DNA of 64,000 bases from Atopobacter sp. AH10 (GTDB lineage: Bacteria > Bacillota > Bacilli > Lactobacillales > Aerococcaceae): contig NZ_QXPZ01000031.1 in assembly GCF_003664595.1 (NCBI RefSeq), positions 1 through 64,000 on the forward strand. Reading direction: 5' to 3'. The notes under the pieces are model-generated. The model was not told where the DNA came from. It did no database searches and saw only the letters and a program-made list of their open reading frames with translations. Below are positions 27,166-36,560 of this stretch, in pieces (the first letter of the stretch is position 1; the number at the start of each line of letters is the position of its first letter). The position numbers and the translations under genes were made by a program.

Positions 27166-28557
27166 ATGAATCAGCAACATATTTATGTTAGTTTAGACAT
27201 CGGAACCACTTCTATTAAAGTCGTCGTTGCGGAGTACGTCAAAGGACAAATTAATATTGTTGGAGTAGGTACCGAAGAAAGCCAAGGCTTGTCAAGAGGG
27301 GTCATCGTTGATATTGACGAAACTGTTGCCTCCATTAAGAGTGCAGTTCGCCAAGCTGAACAAAAATCTGGGATGAAAATTCGTCAGGCAGTTGTAGGCA
27401 TTCCATCGAACCAAATTCAAATTGAAGCCTGCCACGGAATGATCGCAGTAGCTAATGATAATCGTGAGATTACGGACAAAGATGTCTTTAACGTTATTGC
27501 GGCTGCAAAAGTTCGTTCAGTGGCGCCTGAACGGGATATTATTTCTGTTTTACCAGATGAATTTATTGTCGATGGTTTCGATGGTATCAAGGATCCACGT
27601 GGCATGATAGGCGTTCGTTTGGAACTTCATGCCAAATTGGTTACAGGGCCTCGGACGATTATTCACAACATTAAACGCTGCGTTGAAAAAGCCGGCTTAA
27701 CTTTAGTGGATTTAGTGGTTCAACCCATTGCAACTGCACAAGTTGCCTTAACTGAAGGAGAAAGAGAGTTTGGCACATTGCTTTTAGACATGGGTGGTGG
27801 ACAAACGAGTGTTTCCGTTTTCCATGAACAACTCATGAAGTTCTCGTTTGTAGACCAAGAAGGTGGCGATTTTGTCACCAAGGATATCTCTATTATTTTG
27901 AACACTAGTCTGGACAATGCAGAACAAATTAAACGTGAATATGGCTATGCTGTATCAGCCGATAGCTCTTCAGAAGAATTTTTCCCAGTTGAAACAATTG
28001 GAAAGAAAGAACCCATACGGGTGGATGAACATTATCTTTCCGAGATTATTGAAGCACGCTTATTGCAAACTTTCCAAACTATCAAGCGGGCTTTAGAAGA
28101 AGTCAATGCCTTAGATTTGCCTGGGGGAATGATAATTACCGGGGGAGCAGCTAGTTTGCCTGGAGTACTTCCTTTAGCCGAGGAAGTGTTCGGACTTACT
28201 GTGAAACCATATATGCCAGATCAAATGGGGCTACGGCACCCATCCTATTCTAGCTCTCTAGGCTTAATTGCCTATAGTTGCCAATTAGGAGAAATTGATC
28301 GGATTGCGCAAAAGTCTAATGCTCCTAAATCCATCACTGTTCAAGGAAGTGACCCAGTTAGTCTAAAGCTTCCAGAAAAAGGACAAGAGGAGTCAGCTAA
28401 GAATCTTAGAAAGCCAAGTCCGATTGCTAATAAAAGTAGTGCGCGTCAAATGAAGAAAACAAAAGCGCATGAAGAACAAGTCAGTGCTTTTTCCAAAAAA
28501 TTACACGATTTTTGGAAACGTCTATCAGCTTTCTTTAAATCGCTAATGGAAGAGTAG
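27166..28557 (+). CDS. ftsA: Cell division protein FtsA
   Basis: FtsA is the actin-like protein that tethers FtsZ to the membrane. The 463-residue protein begins with the phosphate-1 motif [16 protein letters not shown], has the 1C subdomain, [15 protein letters not shown] (phosphate 2) and [14 protein letters not shown] (adenosine). A low-complexity linker (about residues 385-440) leads to a C-terminal amphipathic helix, [17 protein letters not shown], that binds membrane. AGGAGGG lies 10 bases before the ATG. It is coupled to ftsZ 22 bases on. Confidence 0.97.
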   Translation: MNQQHIYVSLDIGTTSIKVVVAEYVKGQINIVGVGTEESQGLSRGVIVDIDETVASIKSAVRQAEQKSGMKIRQAVVGIPSNQIQIEACHGMIAVANDNREITDKDVFNVIAAAKVRSVAPERDIISVLPDEFIVDGFDGIKDPRGMIGVRLELHAKLVTGPRTIIHNIKRCVEKAGLTLVDLVVQPIATAQVALTEGEREFGTLLLDMGGGQTSVSVFHEQLMKFSFVDQEGGDFVTKDISIILNTSLDNAEQIKREYGYAVSADSSSEEFFPVETIGKKEPIRVDEHYLSEIIEARLLQTFQTIKRALEEVNALDLPGGMIITGGAASLPGVLPLAEEVFGLTVKPYMPDQMGLRHPSYSSSLGLIAYSCQLGEIDRIAQKSNAPKSITVQGSDPVSLKLPEKGQEESAKNLRKPSPIANKSSARQMKKTKAHEEQVSAFSKKLHDFWKRLSAFFKSLMEE

Positions 28558-28579
28558 TAGGACATCTAGGAGGATAAAA

Positions 28580-29842
28580 ATGGAATATACTTTCGATAAT
28601 GCTATGGAAAATGGCGCAGTAATTAAAGTCATCGGTGTCGGGGGAGCAGGGAACAACGCTGTTAACCGAATGATCGATGAAGGTGTACAAGGCGTCGAAT
28701 TTATCGTAGTGAATACAGATACCCAAGCCTTAAAAGGGGCAAAAGCTGAAACTAAAATTCAATTAGGACCTAAGTTGACAAAAGGTTTAGGGGCTGGCTC
28801 TGTTCCTGAAGTTGGTCGTAAAGCCGCTGAAGAAAGTGAAGAACAATTGAAGGAAGTCCTAAAAGGGGCTGACCTTATTTTTGTGACTGCTGGTATGGGT
28901 GGCGGTACAGGGACAGGTGCTGCACCGATTGTTGCCAAGTTAGCTAAAGAAGCTGGCGCTTTAACAGTTGGGGTTGTGACACGTCCTTTTAGCTTTGAAG
29001 GCCCTAAACGTGGTCGCTTCGCAGCTGAAGGTGTCCAAGCGATGAAGGAAAATGTGGATACTTTGGTTATCATTTCTAACAATCGTTTGTTGGAAATTGT
29101 CGATAAGAAAACACCAATGTTGGAAGCTTTCCGTGAAGCCGATAATGTCCTTCGCCAAGGTGTTCAAGGGATATCTGATTTGATTACTGCTCCTGGTTAT
29201 GTGAACTTAGACTTTGCTGATGTGAAGACTGTGATGAAAGATCAAGGGTCAGCCTTGATGGGTATTGGTATGGCTAGCGGTGAAAACCGGACAATTGAGG
29301 CCACTAAGAAGGCAATTTCTAGCCCATTATTAGAGGTTTCTATTGAAGGAGCTGAACAAATCCTCTTGAATATCGCTGGGGGACCAGATTTGACCTTGTT
29401 CGAAGCACAAGACGCCAGTGAGATTGTTGCTCAAGCATCCTCTACTGAAGCGAATATTATCTTTGGTACCTCTATTAACGAAAACCTTAACGATGAAGTT
29501 ATTGTTACAGTTATTGCGACAGGTATTGATGAAGATAAACGTGCTGAAAAACGTAAATCTCCTGAAAAACGGCAAACACCTTTTGCCAGTCGTAACACTA
29601 TTGGCAATCAACCAGAAGCTTACAAAGAAAAGAAAGCTGTTAAACCAGTTAAAGAAGAAAAGAAAGAAAGCAAATTGTTCGGTGATTGGGATATCAAACG
29701 TGAATCTACCCATAGAGAAAACCAAGACGTTGAAGTCAAGAGAGCTGGTTTTGACACCGACATGCCACGAGTAGAAGAACACCGTAGCAATGAAGATGAT
29801 GGGTTAGACACACCGCCTTTCTTTAGAAAACGGAATCGGTAA
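28580..29842 (+). CDS. ftsZ: Cell division protein FtsZ
   Basis: The tubulin-like GTPase that forms the division ring; 420 residues. The N-terminus has [16 protein letters not shown], the GTP-binding tubulin signature GGGTGTG is near residue 108, and the T7 loop [11 protein letters not shown] follows. After about residue 320 there is a charged disordered linker rich in K and E, and the conserved C-terminal peptide [11 protein letters not shown] that binds FtsA and SepF. AGGAGGA precedes the ATG. Confidence 0.99.
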   Translation: MEYTFDNAMENGAVIKVIGVGGAGNNAVNRMIDEGVQGVEFIVVNTDTQALKGAKAETKIQLGPKLTKGLGAGSVPEVGRKAAEESEEQLKEVLKGADLIFVTAGMGGGTGTGAAPIVAKLAKEAGALTVGVVTRPFSFEGPKRGRFAAEGVQAMKENVDTLVIISNNRLLEIVDKKTPMLEAFREADNVLRQGVQGISDLITAPGYVNLDFADVKTVMKDQGSALMGIGMASGENRTIEATKKAISSPLLEVSIEGAEQILLNIAGGPDLTLFEAQDASEIVAQASSTEANIIFGTSINENLNDEVIVTVIATGIDEDKRAEKRKSPEKRQTPFASRNTIGNQPEAYKEKKAVKPVKEEKKESKLFGDWDIKRESTHRENQDVEVKRAGFDTDMPRVEEHRSNEDDGLDTPPFFRKRNR

Positions 29843-29847
29843 GCTTA

Positions 29848-29880
29848 GTGAAGGAGGTCTGGTCTCGGCCAGACCTTCAC
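29848..29880 (+). other. Hairpin between ftsZ and sepF
   Basis: GGTCTGG (29856-29862) pairs with CCAGACC (29869-29875); outer bases GTGAA (29848-29852) and TTCAC (29876-29880) extend the stem across a three-base bulge. No T-run follows, so it may be an mRNA stability or processing element rather than a terminator. Confidence 0.5.
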
Positions 29881-29909
29881 TATTACTCAGATAAAGAAAG
29901 GATGGGATT

Positions 29910-30476
29910 ATGGGTCTTTTAGATTCACTAAAAAACTTTATGTTACAGCCTGAAGAAGATGGCTATGCTGATTATGATAATTATGAGGATGGGGACGAAG
30001 TTGTATCTAGTAATGAAGCCAAAGCTCAAGAAGAAGGTAGTCGGAGTCAAAAGACTTATCAAGCCTCCTTATCACAAGAACCCATAATGGCTGAAGAAAC
30101 ATACACTAGAAGAGAGAATCGGCAAGCTGTGCGCAGTGCACATGATGAAAAATATCTTAGTGATCGAGCCAATAGGGCAATTACGAATAAGCCGGTTTCA
30201 GTTATCCATGTGGTAGAACCAAGAGTTTATGATGATGAAATCAAGGAAATCGCAGAGGAATTAATTTCTGGCAAAGCGGTCATTATTAATTTTAATAAAG
30301 TAGATAGTAAAGATGCGCTTCAAATCGTTGATTTTATATCAGGTGTGACCTATGCCATTCGTGGGGATATGCAAAAAATTCGTGAAGGAATTTTTATTGC
30401 CACCCCAGCTAGTTTAACTATAGAAGGCATACTTAAAGAACAAGAAAGCTTGAATCATTTCTTTTCAAGTCACTAA
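29910..30476 (+). CDS. sepF: Cell division protein SepF
   Basis: SepF polymerises into rings, binds membrane through its N-terminal amphipathic helix (MGLLDSLKNFMLQ) and FtsZ through its C-terminal domain. The 188-residue protein has a long acidic and polar linker (about residues 15-105) and a folded end from SVIHVVEPRVYDD to GTPASL-like ATPASLTIEG. The order ftsZ-sepF-yggT-ylmH-divIVA is the standard Firmicutes one. Confidence 0.95.
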   Translation: MGLLDSLKNFMLQPEEDGYADYDNYEDGDEVVSSNEAKAQEEGSRSQKTYQASLSQEPIMAEETYTRRENRQAVRSAHDEKYLSDRANRAITNKPVSVIHVVEPRVYDDEIKEIAEELISGKAVIINFNKVDSKDALQIVDFISGVTYAIRGDMQKIREGIFIATPASLTIEGILKEQESLNHFFSSH

Positions 30477-30499
30477 TCACTAAAGTGAGGTGAAGTCAA

Positions 30500-30760
30500 A
30501 TGATGCATGTGCTATTAGCCCTGTATAAAATATTAGATCTATATAGTATAGTCTTGGTCGCCTATGCTCTTTTATCGTGGTTCCCAAATGCTAGAGATTC
30601 TAAGCTGGGTATTTGGATAGATAAACTGTGTGAACCAGTAATGGAGGTATTTGATCGAATGATCCCGTCATTCGGTGGGGTGAGTTTTTCTGTACTAGCA
30701 GCAGTTTTATTCATTCAGTTAGCTCAGAAGGGTATACTCGTTTTATTAGCAAAAATGTAG
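30500..30760 (+). CDS. ylmG: YggT family membrane protein (YlmG)
   Basis: An 86-residue protein with two membrane segments, around residues 5-28 and 60-84. The loop holds ALLSWFPNARDSKLGIWIDKLCEPVMEVFDR, close to the family core SWIP...P. YggT proteins are associated with division or membrane protein assembly in several lineages, without a settled mechanism. AGTGAGGTGAAG is the ribosome binding region. Confidence 0.9.
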   Translation: MMHVLLALYKILDLYSIVLVAYALLSWFPNARDSKLGIWIDKLCEPVMEVFDRMIPSFGGVSFSVLAAVLFIQLAQKGILVLLAKM

Positions 30761-30769
30761 AGGCGTTTT

Positions 30770-31558
30770 ATGGATCCAGATATTTTACAGCACTTTAAAC
30801 CAGAAGAAGAAATCTTTCTTGACCGTATCGATGAATTGAGGGGGCAAGTTTTGGATCGTTATGCCCCAGTGTTAACTGGTTTTTTAGATCCACGTCAACA
30901 GTTTATTGCCCGCTCAATTATTGGCTATGATGGGGAAGTTCGATTGGCCTTTGAGGGGGGCTATAATGATAGTGAAAGGAAGAGAGCGATTCTCTTTCCC
31001 TCTTACTTTAGACCAGAAACAGAAGATTACCAATTGAACTTATTGGATATTTCCTATGCTAAAAAGTTTGGGGAACTTTCACATCCGCAAATTCTGGGGG
31101 CTCTCTTAAATACAGGAATTGATCGAAAGTATATTGGAGATATTTTATCTGATGGAGAGAACTGGCAAATAGTAATTGATCAAACAATTTGCCCTTTTGT
31201 AATGCAAGAAGCAACAAAAATTGGTAAAATGAAGGTTAAGTATGCTATTCGTCCATTAACAGAAGTGATCTTACCAAAAGATTTTTGGGAGCTTATAGAG
31301 GTGACTGTGACTAGCTTGCGATTAGATTCTGTTATCAGCGCTGGCTTTCATGTGTCTCGTCAAAGAGCTAAAAACCTTGTACAGCAAGGAAAAGTGCGAG
31401 TTAATTGGATGGAAACAGAACGAGTAGATGCAATGCTTGCTTTAATGGATATCGTGTCAATTAGGGGCTTAGGTCGCTTACAACTTCGCCAAATAAGAGG
31501 TCGAAGCAAAAAAGATCGTATCCATATCACATTGGGTTTATTAGAGAGAAATAAGTAG
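30770..31558 (+). CDS. ylmH: YlmH family S4-domain RNA-binding protein
   Basis: A 262-residue protein with a C-terminal S4 RNA-binding domain, beginning around SLRLDSVISAGFHVSRQRAKNLVQQGKVRVN. The N-terminal part is the YlmH domain, including LLDISYAKKFGELSHPQILGALLNTGI. In Bacillus YlmH has been linked to rescue of stalled 50S-peptidyl-tRNA complexes and to division-cluster genes. The gene starts 9 bases after yggT. Confidence 0.92.
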   Translation: MDPDILQHFKPEEEIFLDRIDELRGQVLDRYAPVLTGFLDPRQQFIARSIIGYDGEVRLAFEGGYNDSERKRAILFPSYFRPETEDYQLNLLDISYAKKFGELSHPQILGALLNTGIDRKYIGDILSDGENWQIVIDQTICPFVMQEATKIGKMKVKYAIRPLTEVILPKDFWELIEVTVTSLRLDSVISAGFHVSRQRAKNLVQQGKVRVNWMETERVDAMLALMDIVSIRGLGRLQLRQIRGRSKKDRIHITLGLLERNK

Positions 31559-31572
31559 AAGGGGAGACAGTG

Positions 31573-32811
31573 ATGAGTTTGACACCATTAGACATCCATA
31601 ATAAAGAGTTCTCTGTTCGTTTACGGGGTTACGACCAACAACAGGTGAATGATTACCTAGATGAAATTATTCGTGAATTTGAAAATCTTCTCATGAAGCA
31701 AGAGGAAATGGAGAAGAAAATTCAATTTAACGAAGAAAAGATTGCCCATTTCCATGGCATTCAAGAAACCTTAAACAAATCGATTATTGTGGCACAAGAT
31801 GCTGCAGATCGTCTCAAACAAAATGCGAACAAAGAAGCAGAAATGATTATTTTTGAAGCAGAACGTGTAGCCGATAAAATTTTGAAAGACGCTGCTCGTC
31901 AAGCGACAAAGATTAATCGCGAAACTGACGCTCTTCAACGTGATAGTCGTGTCTTCCGTCAAAAAGTACAGTTAATGATTGAAACTCAATTAGAGATGAT
32001 CAAGAGTGAAGAATGGGACAAATTATTAAATAACAGTCAAGGCCCTGAAGTTATTGCGCCTACCGTAAAAGAGGTTATGGATGATCGTAAACGACGGGTT
32101 AAGGAAATGTCTAAAGAACAACGGCGTGAAGAAGTGCAAATGATGCGTAAGTCTCATGGTATGAATCCGGCAGTTGAAGACTTGACACAAACTAAAGCCT
32201 TTAAGCCATTATCTGATGAGCAAATCAAACGAGCTCATGTGCATCAAACGACCACTTTTGAAACCTTTCATCCTGAAAAGAAAGTCTTAGGTGAAGCTGT
32301 TGAAGATAAAAAGGCTAAAAGTCCTAGCCCAAAATTGGGGGAAACGCAAAAAATTACTCCAGTTAAAGAGCAAAAGCATGAAAAAGATAACTTTGAAGCA
32401 ACAACTCCTTTGAAAGGGAAAGCTGTTGAAGAAAAAGCTCCTGAAGCTAAAGCAGCTACTGCCTCTGCACCAGTTGAGATGAAAGAAAAAACAATTATTA
32501 CCGATGATGCTACTATTCAAATAGGTCAAAAGAAAGATGCTCCAATTCTAGCTAAGGAAGAAGAGGCAAGTCAGCCTAAAGAAGAGAAAAATGAAACTCC
32601 TCAAGTAGCTCCCTCAGTAGAAGAAAAAGCAGATGATTGGAAAGATTCCACTCAACGGATAAGAGTCCGCTCTGAAGGGGAAGCTTTGAAACAACGTCTA
32701 GCTGAACGCCAAGGGAAAGCAGAAGCTGGTAAGCCACTAGCAGGGGCTAAACGTCCACGTGTCATTCACTCTAATCAAGAATTTACTTTTGAATTACCGG
32801 ATGATGAATAA
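31573..32811 (+). CDS. divIVA: DivIVA/GpsB-family cell division protein with long C-terminal extension
   Basis: The N-terminal domain begins SLTPLDIHNKEFSVRLRGYDQQQVNDYLDEIIREFENLL, the lipid-binding loop and first coiled coil of DivIVA; a second coiled coil runs to about residue 150. From about residue 200 to 412 the sequence is low complexity, rich in K, E, A, P and T, before a final RPRVIHSNQEFTFELPDDE. Family members are usually 160-270 residues, so this one is unusually long. The ATG at 31573 is preferred over the adjacent GTG at 31570. The protein marks the septum and curved membrane. Confidence 0.93.
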   Translation: MSLTPLDIHNKEFSVRLRGYDQQQVNDYLDEIIREFENLLMKQEEMEKKIQFNEEKIAHFHGIQETLNKSIIVAQDAADRLKQNANKEAEMIIFEAERVADKILKDAARQATKINRETDALQRDSRVFRQKVQLMIETQLEMIKSEEWDKLLNNSQGPEVIAPTVKEVMDDRKRRVKEMSKEQRREEVQMMRKSHGMNPAVEDLTQTKAFKPLSDEQIKRAHVHQTTTFETFHPEKKVLGEAVEDKKAKSPSPKLGETQKITPVKEQKHEKDNFEATTPLKGKAVEEKAPEAKAATASAPVEMKEKTIITDDATIQIGQKKDAPILAKEEEASQPKEEKNETPQVAPSVEEKADDWKDSTQRIRVRSEGEALKQRLAERQGKAEAGKPLAGAKRPRVIHSNQEFTFELPDDE

Positions 32812-32845
32812 AGTTATCACAGAATGTTCGGTCAGAAATAAATAA

Positions 32846-32878
32846 AAAAAGCTTCCATCCAGATGGATGGGAGCTTTT
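32846..32878. terminator. Bidirectional terminator between divIVA and the FMN reductase gene
   Basis: AAGCTTCCATCC (32849-32860) pairs with GGATGGGAGCTT (32865-32876) with one mismatch. A-runs on the left and T-runs on the right give U-tails in both directions, serving two convergent genes. Confidence 0.85.
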
Positions 32879-32889
32879 CCTATGTGTCA

Positions 32890-33459
32890 TTAAGCTTTAG
32901 GATTTTTTTCGATTAAAGCTTCGAATTTCTTGATGTAGTTAGAAACAAATTCTGTAGTAGATTCTTTTGTGAACTGACCATCGCCCACTAATTGGTTGGA
33001 ATGACCTAGGAATACTTCCGGTTGTTGAATAGTTGGCATAGTAAAGTAAGAAAGAGCAAGGCGAAGGTTCTTTTGAGAAGAGTAACCTCCCATAGCGCCA
33101 ACAGAATGGCTAATAATAGCGACAGGTGTATTAGTCCAAGCAACGTCCCCATTTGGTTTAGAGCCAACATCTACAGCATTTTTCAAGCATGCTGGGATAG
33201 TCCGATTGTTTTCAGGTGTTACAAATAAGACACCGCTAGCATCCTTAATGCTTTGACGAAAACTCTTGTAAACTTCTGGTAATGGGAAATCAGTTTCATC
33301 AGGATTATCATAGTCAGCGTTATAGAGTGGCAAATCTCTAATTTCTAAGATTTCAGGATCGAAGTCTTCAGAAAAGAAAGATTGGCAAATTTTAGCAATT
33401 TTTCTAGCGATAGATTCCTTGCGTAATGATCCAACAAGAATAACAACTTTTTTAGACAT
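32890..33459 (-). CDS. NADPH-dependent FMN reductase family protein
   Basis: A 189-residue flavodoxin-fold reductase. The FMN phosphate loop is GSLRKES near the N-terminus, and the conserved middle motif is FVTPENNRTIPACLKNAVDVGSK-like (PEYN/PENN followed by P..LKNA). Such proteins reduce quinones, azo dyes or chromate with NADPH. AAGGAGA lies before the ATG. It has its own promoter (33521-33549, minus strand) and a shared bidirectional terminator, so it stands alone. Confidence 0.92.
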   Translation of the reverse strand: MSKKVVILVGSLRKESIARKIAKICQSFFSEDFDPEILEIRDLPLYNADYDNPDETDFPLPEVYKSFRQSIKDASGVLFVTPENNRTIPACLKNAVDVGSKPNGDVAWTNTPVAIISHSVGAMGGYSSQKNLRLALSYFTMPTIQQPEVFLGHSNQLVGDGQFTKESTTEFVSNYIKKFEALIEKNPKA

Positions 33460-33520
33460 AAGGCTAGTCTCCTTCTTTTTATAGTCTTCAGTAAAATGAA
33501 TTCACTGATGGATTAATTTT

Positions 33521-33549
33521 ATTGTATCTTGGCAATTACATGGGGTCAA
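33521..33549 (-). promoter_or_regulatory. Promoter of the FMN reductase gene
   Basis: On the minus strand TTGACC (33549-33544), 17 bases, TACAAT (33526-33521), about 60 bases upstream of the start codon. Confidence 0.7.
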
Positions 33550-33742
33550 CCGATATGCAAGTCTGGCTGAATGAAAGGCTAATTAAGAGGGAAGGCAAGT
33601 CTAGCTTAGATAAGGACTATAGATAAAAAAGTATAATCAAACTCAAAAAAATTTTGACTGTTTAAAAAATTATTGGAAGGTAATTTTTTTATTAAAAAGT
33701 GGTAAATTTAAAGATAATTGCCCATCCTTTGCCGGATATCCC

Positions 33743-33771
33743 TTGTAAAAAACCGTAATTTTGGCTATACT
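33743..33771 (+). promoter_or_regulatory. Promoter of the ornithine carbamoyltransferase gene
   Basis: TTGTAA (33743-33748), 17 bases, TATACT (33766-33771). The bases TTTGCC and TATCCCTTGTAAAA around the -35 recur ahead of radC (58574-58595). The remaining part of the 404-base gap is AT-rich with no gene seen. Confidence 0.65.
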
Positions 33772-33863
33772 TAAAGCGTTGACATATAGTAGAGGTACAG
33801 AAATGTAAACCCTTCCTCTTCTTGAGTCGCATCTAAAAGCAACCATTTAAGGAGGAAATATTG

Positions 33864-34862
33864 ATGCAAAACTTACGTAACCGGAACTTTTTGACCTTGC
33901 AAGATTTCACTAAGAAAGAAATTTTATTCTTATTGGACTTGGCAGCAGATTTAAAGAAGGCCAAATATCTAGGAACTGAACAACCACGTTTGAAGGGTAA
34001 AAACATTGCTTTAATTTTCGAAAAAGCCTCTACACGTACTCGTTGCTCTTTTGAAGTCGCTGCTTTTGACCAAGGCGCTCATGTGACTTATTTAGGCCCA
34101 ACAGGTAGCCAAATGGGTACTAAGGAAACAGCTAAAGACACAGCTCGTGTACTTGGTGGGATGTACGATGGGATTGAATATCGTGGCTTCTCTCAAAAGA
34201 CAGTAGAAGAATTAGCCGAATTTTCTGGTGTTCCAGTATGGAATGGCTTGACTGATGCTGACCACCCAACACAAGTTTTAGCTGACTTCTTAACAGCTAA
34301 AGAAGTTTTGAAGAAACCTTACGAAGAAATTAACTTTACTTATGTAGGGGATGGCCGTAACAATGTGGCTAATGCTTTGATGATCGGGGCTTCTATTATG
34401 GGGATGACTTTCCATTTGGTATGTCCAGATGCTTTGCGTCCAGAAGATGAACTTCTAGCTAAATGCCAATCTTACGCTGAAAAATCAGGCGGTTCTATCT
34501 TAATCACTTCTGACATTGAAGAAGGGGTTAAAGGCTCTGATGTCCTTTACACTGACGTGTGGGTATCTATGGGTGAACCTGATGAAGTATGGAAAGAACG
34601 TCTTGAATTGTTAGAACCTTATCGTGTAACGAAAGAAATGCTTGAATTAACAGGCAACAAGAACGTTATTTTCGAACACTGCCTACCAAGCTTCCACAAT
34701 ACTGATACGAAGATTGGGAAACAAATCTTTGAAAAATATGGCATCTCTGAAATGGAAGTTACCGATGAAGTCTTCGAAAGCGAACACTCTGTAGTCTTCC
34801 AAGAAGCTGAAAACCGTATGCATACGATTAAGGCTGTAATGGTTGCTACTTTAGGGGACTAA
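33864..34862 (+). CDS. argF: Ornithine carbamoyltransferase
   Basis: The enzyme joins carbamoyl phosphate and ornithine to citrulline, or runs the reverse in the arginine deiminase pathway. The 332 residues carry the carbamoyl phosphate motif STRTR (56-60), DADHPTQ and the ornithine-site [13 protein letters not shown]. The ATG at 33864 has GGAGG 8 bases upstream; a TTG just before it is rejected. No arginine deiminase, carbamate kinase or biosynthetic gene is nearby, so whether it is anabolic (argF) or catabolic (arcB) cannot be decided here. Confidence 0.96.
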   Translation: MQNLRNRNFLTLQDFTKKEILFLLDLAADLKKAKYLGTEQPRLKGKNIALIFEKASTRTRCSFEVAAFDQGAHVTYLGPTGSQMGTKETAKDTARVLGGMYDGIEYRGFSQKTVEELAEFSGVPVWNGLTDADHPTQVLADFLTAKEVLKKPYEEINFTYVGDGRNNVANALMIGASIMGMTFHLVCPDALRPEDELLAKCQSYAEKSGGSILITSDIEEGVKGSDVLYTDVWVSMGEPDEVWKERLELLEPYRVTKEMLELTGNKNVIFEHCLPSFHNTDTKIGKQIFEKYGISEMEVTDEVFESEHSVVFQEAENRMHTIKAVMVATLGD

Positions 34863-34890
34863 CCAGTTCCACTTTAATTAAGCATAAAAT

Positions 34891-34926
34891 AAAAAAAGGT
34901 CAGTTGCATAGCAACTGGCCTTTTTA
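34891..34926. terminator. Bidirectional terminator after argF
   Basis: GGTCAGTTGC (34898-34907) pairs with GCAACTGGCC (34911-34920) around ATA, flanked by seven A on the left and five T on the right. It ends argF and can also stop transcripts from the minus-strand telA gene. Confidence 0.88.
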
Positions 34927-35054
34927 CTACTTATCTAAAAAACGACTAGAAAATAGCCCCGATACAGTTTAAGAGGAGTAGCGAGGCTATTAAGTGGAAC
35001 AGCAAATAAGTTCCTTGATCAGTTAGTGAGAATGGATTCGTCAGCGCTCGAGCT

Positions 35055-36323
35055 CTAATCTGCCCATGATCTTTCTTTGCTGGTTAGTTCTAAAAGTTGA
35101 TTCTTTAAATGTTCTTCCATTTGAGAAAGTTCACGTTCAGCCAGTCTACGTTTATGACGACCTTCTTGTTGGATTCTTATAGTTTCTTCTAAAGATTGAA
35201 CTAGGTTGGACTGAGTTTTTTGTAGAGTTTCAATATCTATAATGCCCCGTTCATTTTCTTTAGCGGTTTCGATAGAAGATTGCTTGAGCATTTCGGAGTT
35301 TTTGATCAATAAATCATTGGTCGTTTTAGTGACAGCTTTTTGTGCTTCTAAGGCATCGCGTTGACGAACAAGCGTTAAGGCAATGGCAATTTGATTTTTC
35401 CACAGAGGAACAGCAGTCGTGACTGATGATTGGATTTTTTCTGCTAGAGCTTGATTGGTATTTTGAATTAAGCGAATTTGAGGAGCTTGTTGAATGGTCA
35501 TTTGTCGGGTGAGTTTTAGGTCGTAATTTCTCTTGTCTAGGCGTTCGACGAAGGCATTGAGGTCATGAACCTTTTGGACGTCCATTTGGTCACGTGAAGC
35601 TTTCGCTTTTTCTATAGCTTGTGGAATGATGCGCTTTTGTAAATCATCTATCTTTAATTCACCTGCTGCAATATAGACGTTGAGGGCTTCATAGAAATTT
35701 TTGTTCTGCTGGTAAATTTTTTCTAAGGTGATATTATCGTTGATTAGGCCGTTCCTTTCGTGACTTAAACGCATAGCAATTTTATCGACCTGATTACCTA
35801 TTTGTTGGTATTTAGCCGTTATTTCGTAAACAGACTGACGTGCTTTGCCAAACCAACGAGCAAAAATATTTTTCTCAGCTTGTTTGAGTTCTTTTGGATC
35901 TGTTTCATTCAATTTAAACATCAGTTCTGTTAAACTTTCGCCAATAGCTCCAGTATCTTTTACCCGAACATGAGAAAGGATGGAATGACTAAATTCACCT
36001 AATTTTTTTTGCGCAGCAGCACCATAAGTGATAAGGGCTTGGGCGTTGTTTTCGTCAATTTGTTTCGCTAATTGTTGCGCCTGTTGCTTCCGTTCATCTG
36101 TCAAGGAATCCAATAAACGGGTTGTAGTTGTAGTGCTAGATACTTTCGTGATGCCTAAATCGCTAGTCCCATCCAATGATGATTCAGCTGGATTTTCAAA
36201 AGGATTGGCTAAAAGATCATCTAGGCTAGTGGATTTTGCGTCTCCTGGAGAATGTTGAAATAAGTTATCACTTTCTAAAGCTGTATCGTCTATTGAGTTA
36301 TTTTGGGGATCAATTGCTGACAT
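35055..36323 (-). CDS. telA: Toxic anion resistance protein, TelA family
   Basis: A 422-residue, mainly helical cytoplasmic protein of the TelA/KlaA family, named for tellurite resistance but with unclear cellular function. The family-type regions include IQQAPQIRLIQNTNQALAEKIQSSVTTAVPLWKNQ and the helical stretch after VRQRDALEAQKAVTKTTNDLLIKNSEMLKQSS. The first 90 residues are polar and probably disordered. AATAGGAGG precedes the ATG. The XpaC-like gene lies just upstream on the same strand, a common pairing. Confidence 0.93.
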   Translation of the reverse strand: MSAIDPQNNSIDDTALESDNLFQHSPGDAKSTSLDDLLANPFENPAESSLDGTSDLGITKVSSTTTTTRLLDSLTDERKQQAQQLAKQIDENNAQALITYGAAAQKKLGEFSHSILSHVRVKDTGAIGESLTELMFKLNETDPKELKQAEKNIFARWFGKARQSVYEITAKYQQIGNQVDKIAMRLSHERNGLINDNITLEKIYQQNKNFYEALNVYIAAGELKIDDLQKRIIPQAIEKAKASRDQMDVQKVHDLNAFVERLDKRNYDLKLTRQMTIQQAPQIRLIQNTNQALAEKIQSSVTTAVPLWKNQIAIALTLVRQRDALEAQKAVTKTTNDLLIKNSEMLKQSSIETAKENERGIIDIETLQKTQSNLVQSLEETIRIQQEGRHKRRLAERELSQMEEHLKNQLLELTSKERSWAD

Positions 36324-36415
36324 AAGCTAGCCTCCTATTTTTACATGGGTATGTGGTCAGTGTTATTATTAATGATCTTTGTATGTGATAGCTTGAAAGG
36401 AAGAGGTGAAAAGCC

Positions 36416-36526
36416 CTATTGATAGACTAGTGTTTCCTCGTGCGACGACTGAGATAGAGCATCTTTTTTGGGGGGATCATCTTCATTAGCTTCTGGTGTA
36501 GTGTCTTGGAGGCAAGGTATAAAGAC
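36416..36526 (-). other. Possible coding remnant between xpaC and telA
   Basis: On the minus strand an open stretch of 36 codons ends with a stop at 36418-36416 and is very acidic and polar (DTTPEANEDDPPKKDALS). It has no start codon and a stop directly upstream. It could be a leftover of a longer protein tail or chance; nothing else is seen in the gap. Confidence 0.25.
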
Positions 36527-36560
36527 CTAGCCAAGGATTTAAAGTTAAAGAACATAAAGT

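Noticed and set aside
29418-29774. 118-codon plus-strand frame inside ftsZ
   Set aside because: It lies wholly within the ftsZ linker region in another frame and is a lysine- and leucine-rich shadow.
30500-30505. Second ATG of yggT as a different start
   Set aside because: Both ATGs are adjacent and in frame; the difference is one residue and cannot be decided.
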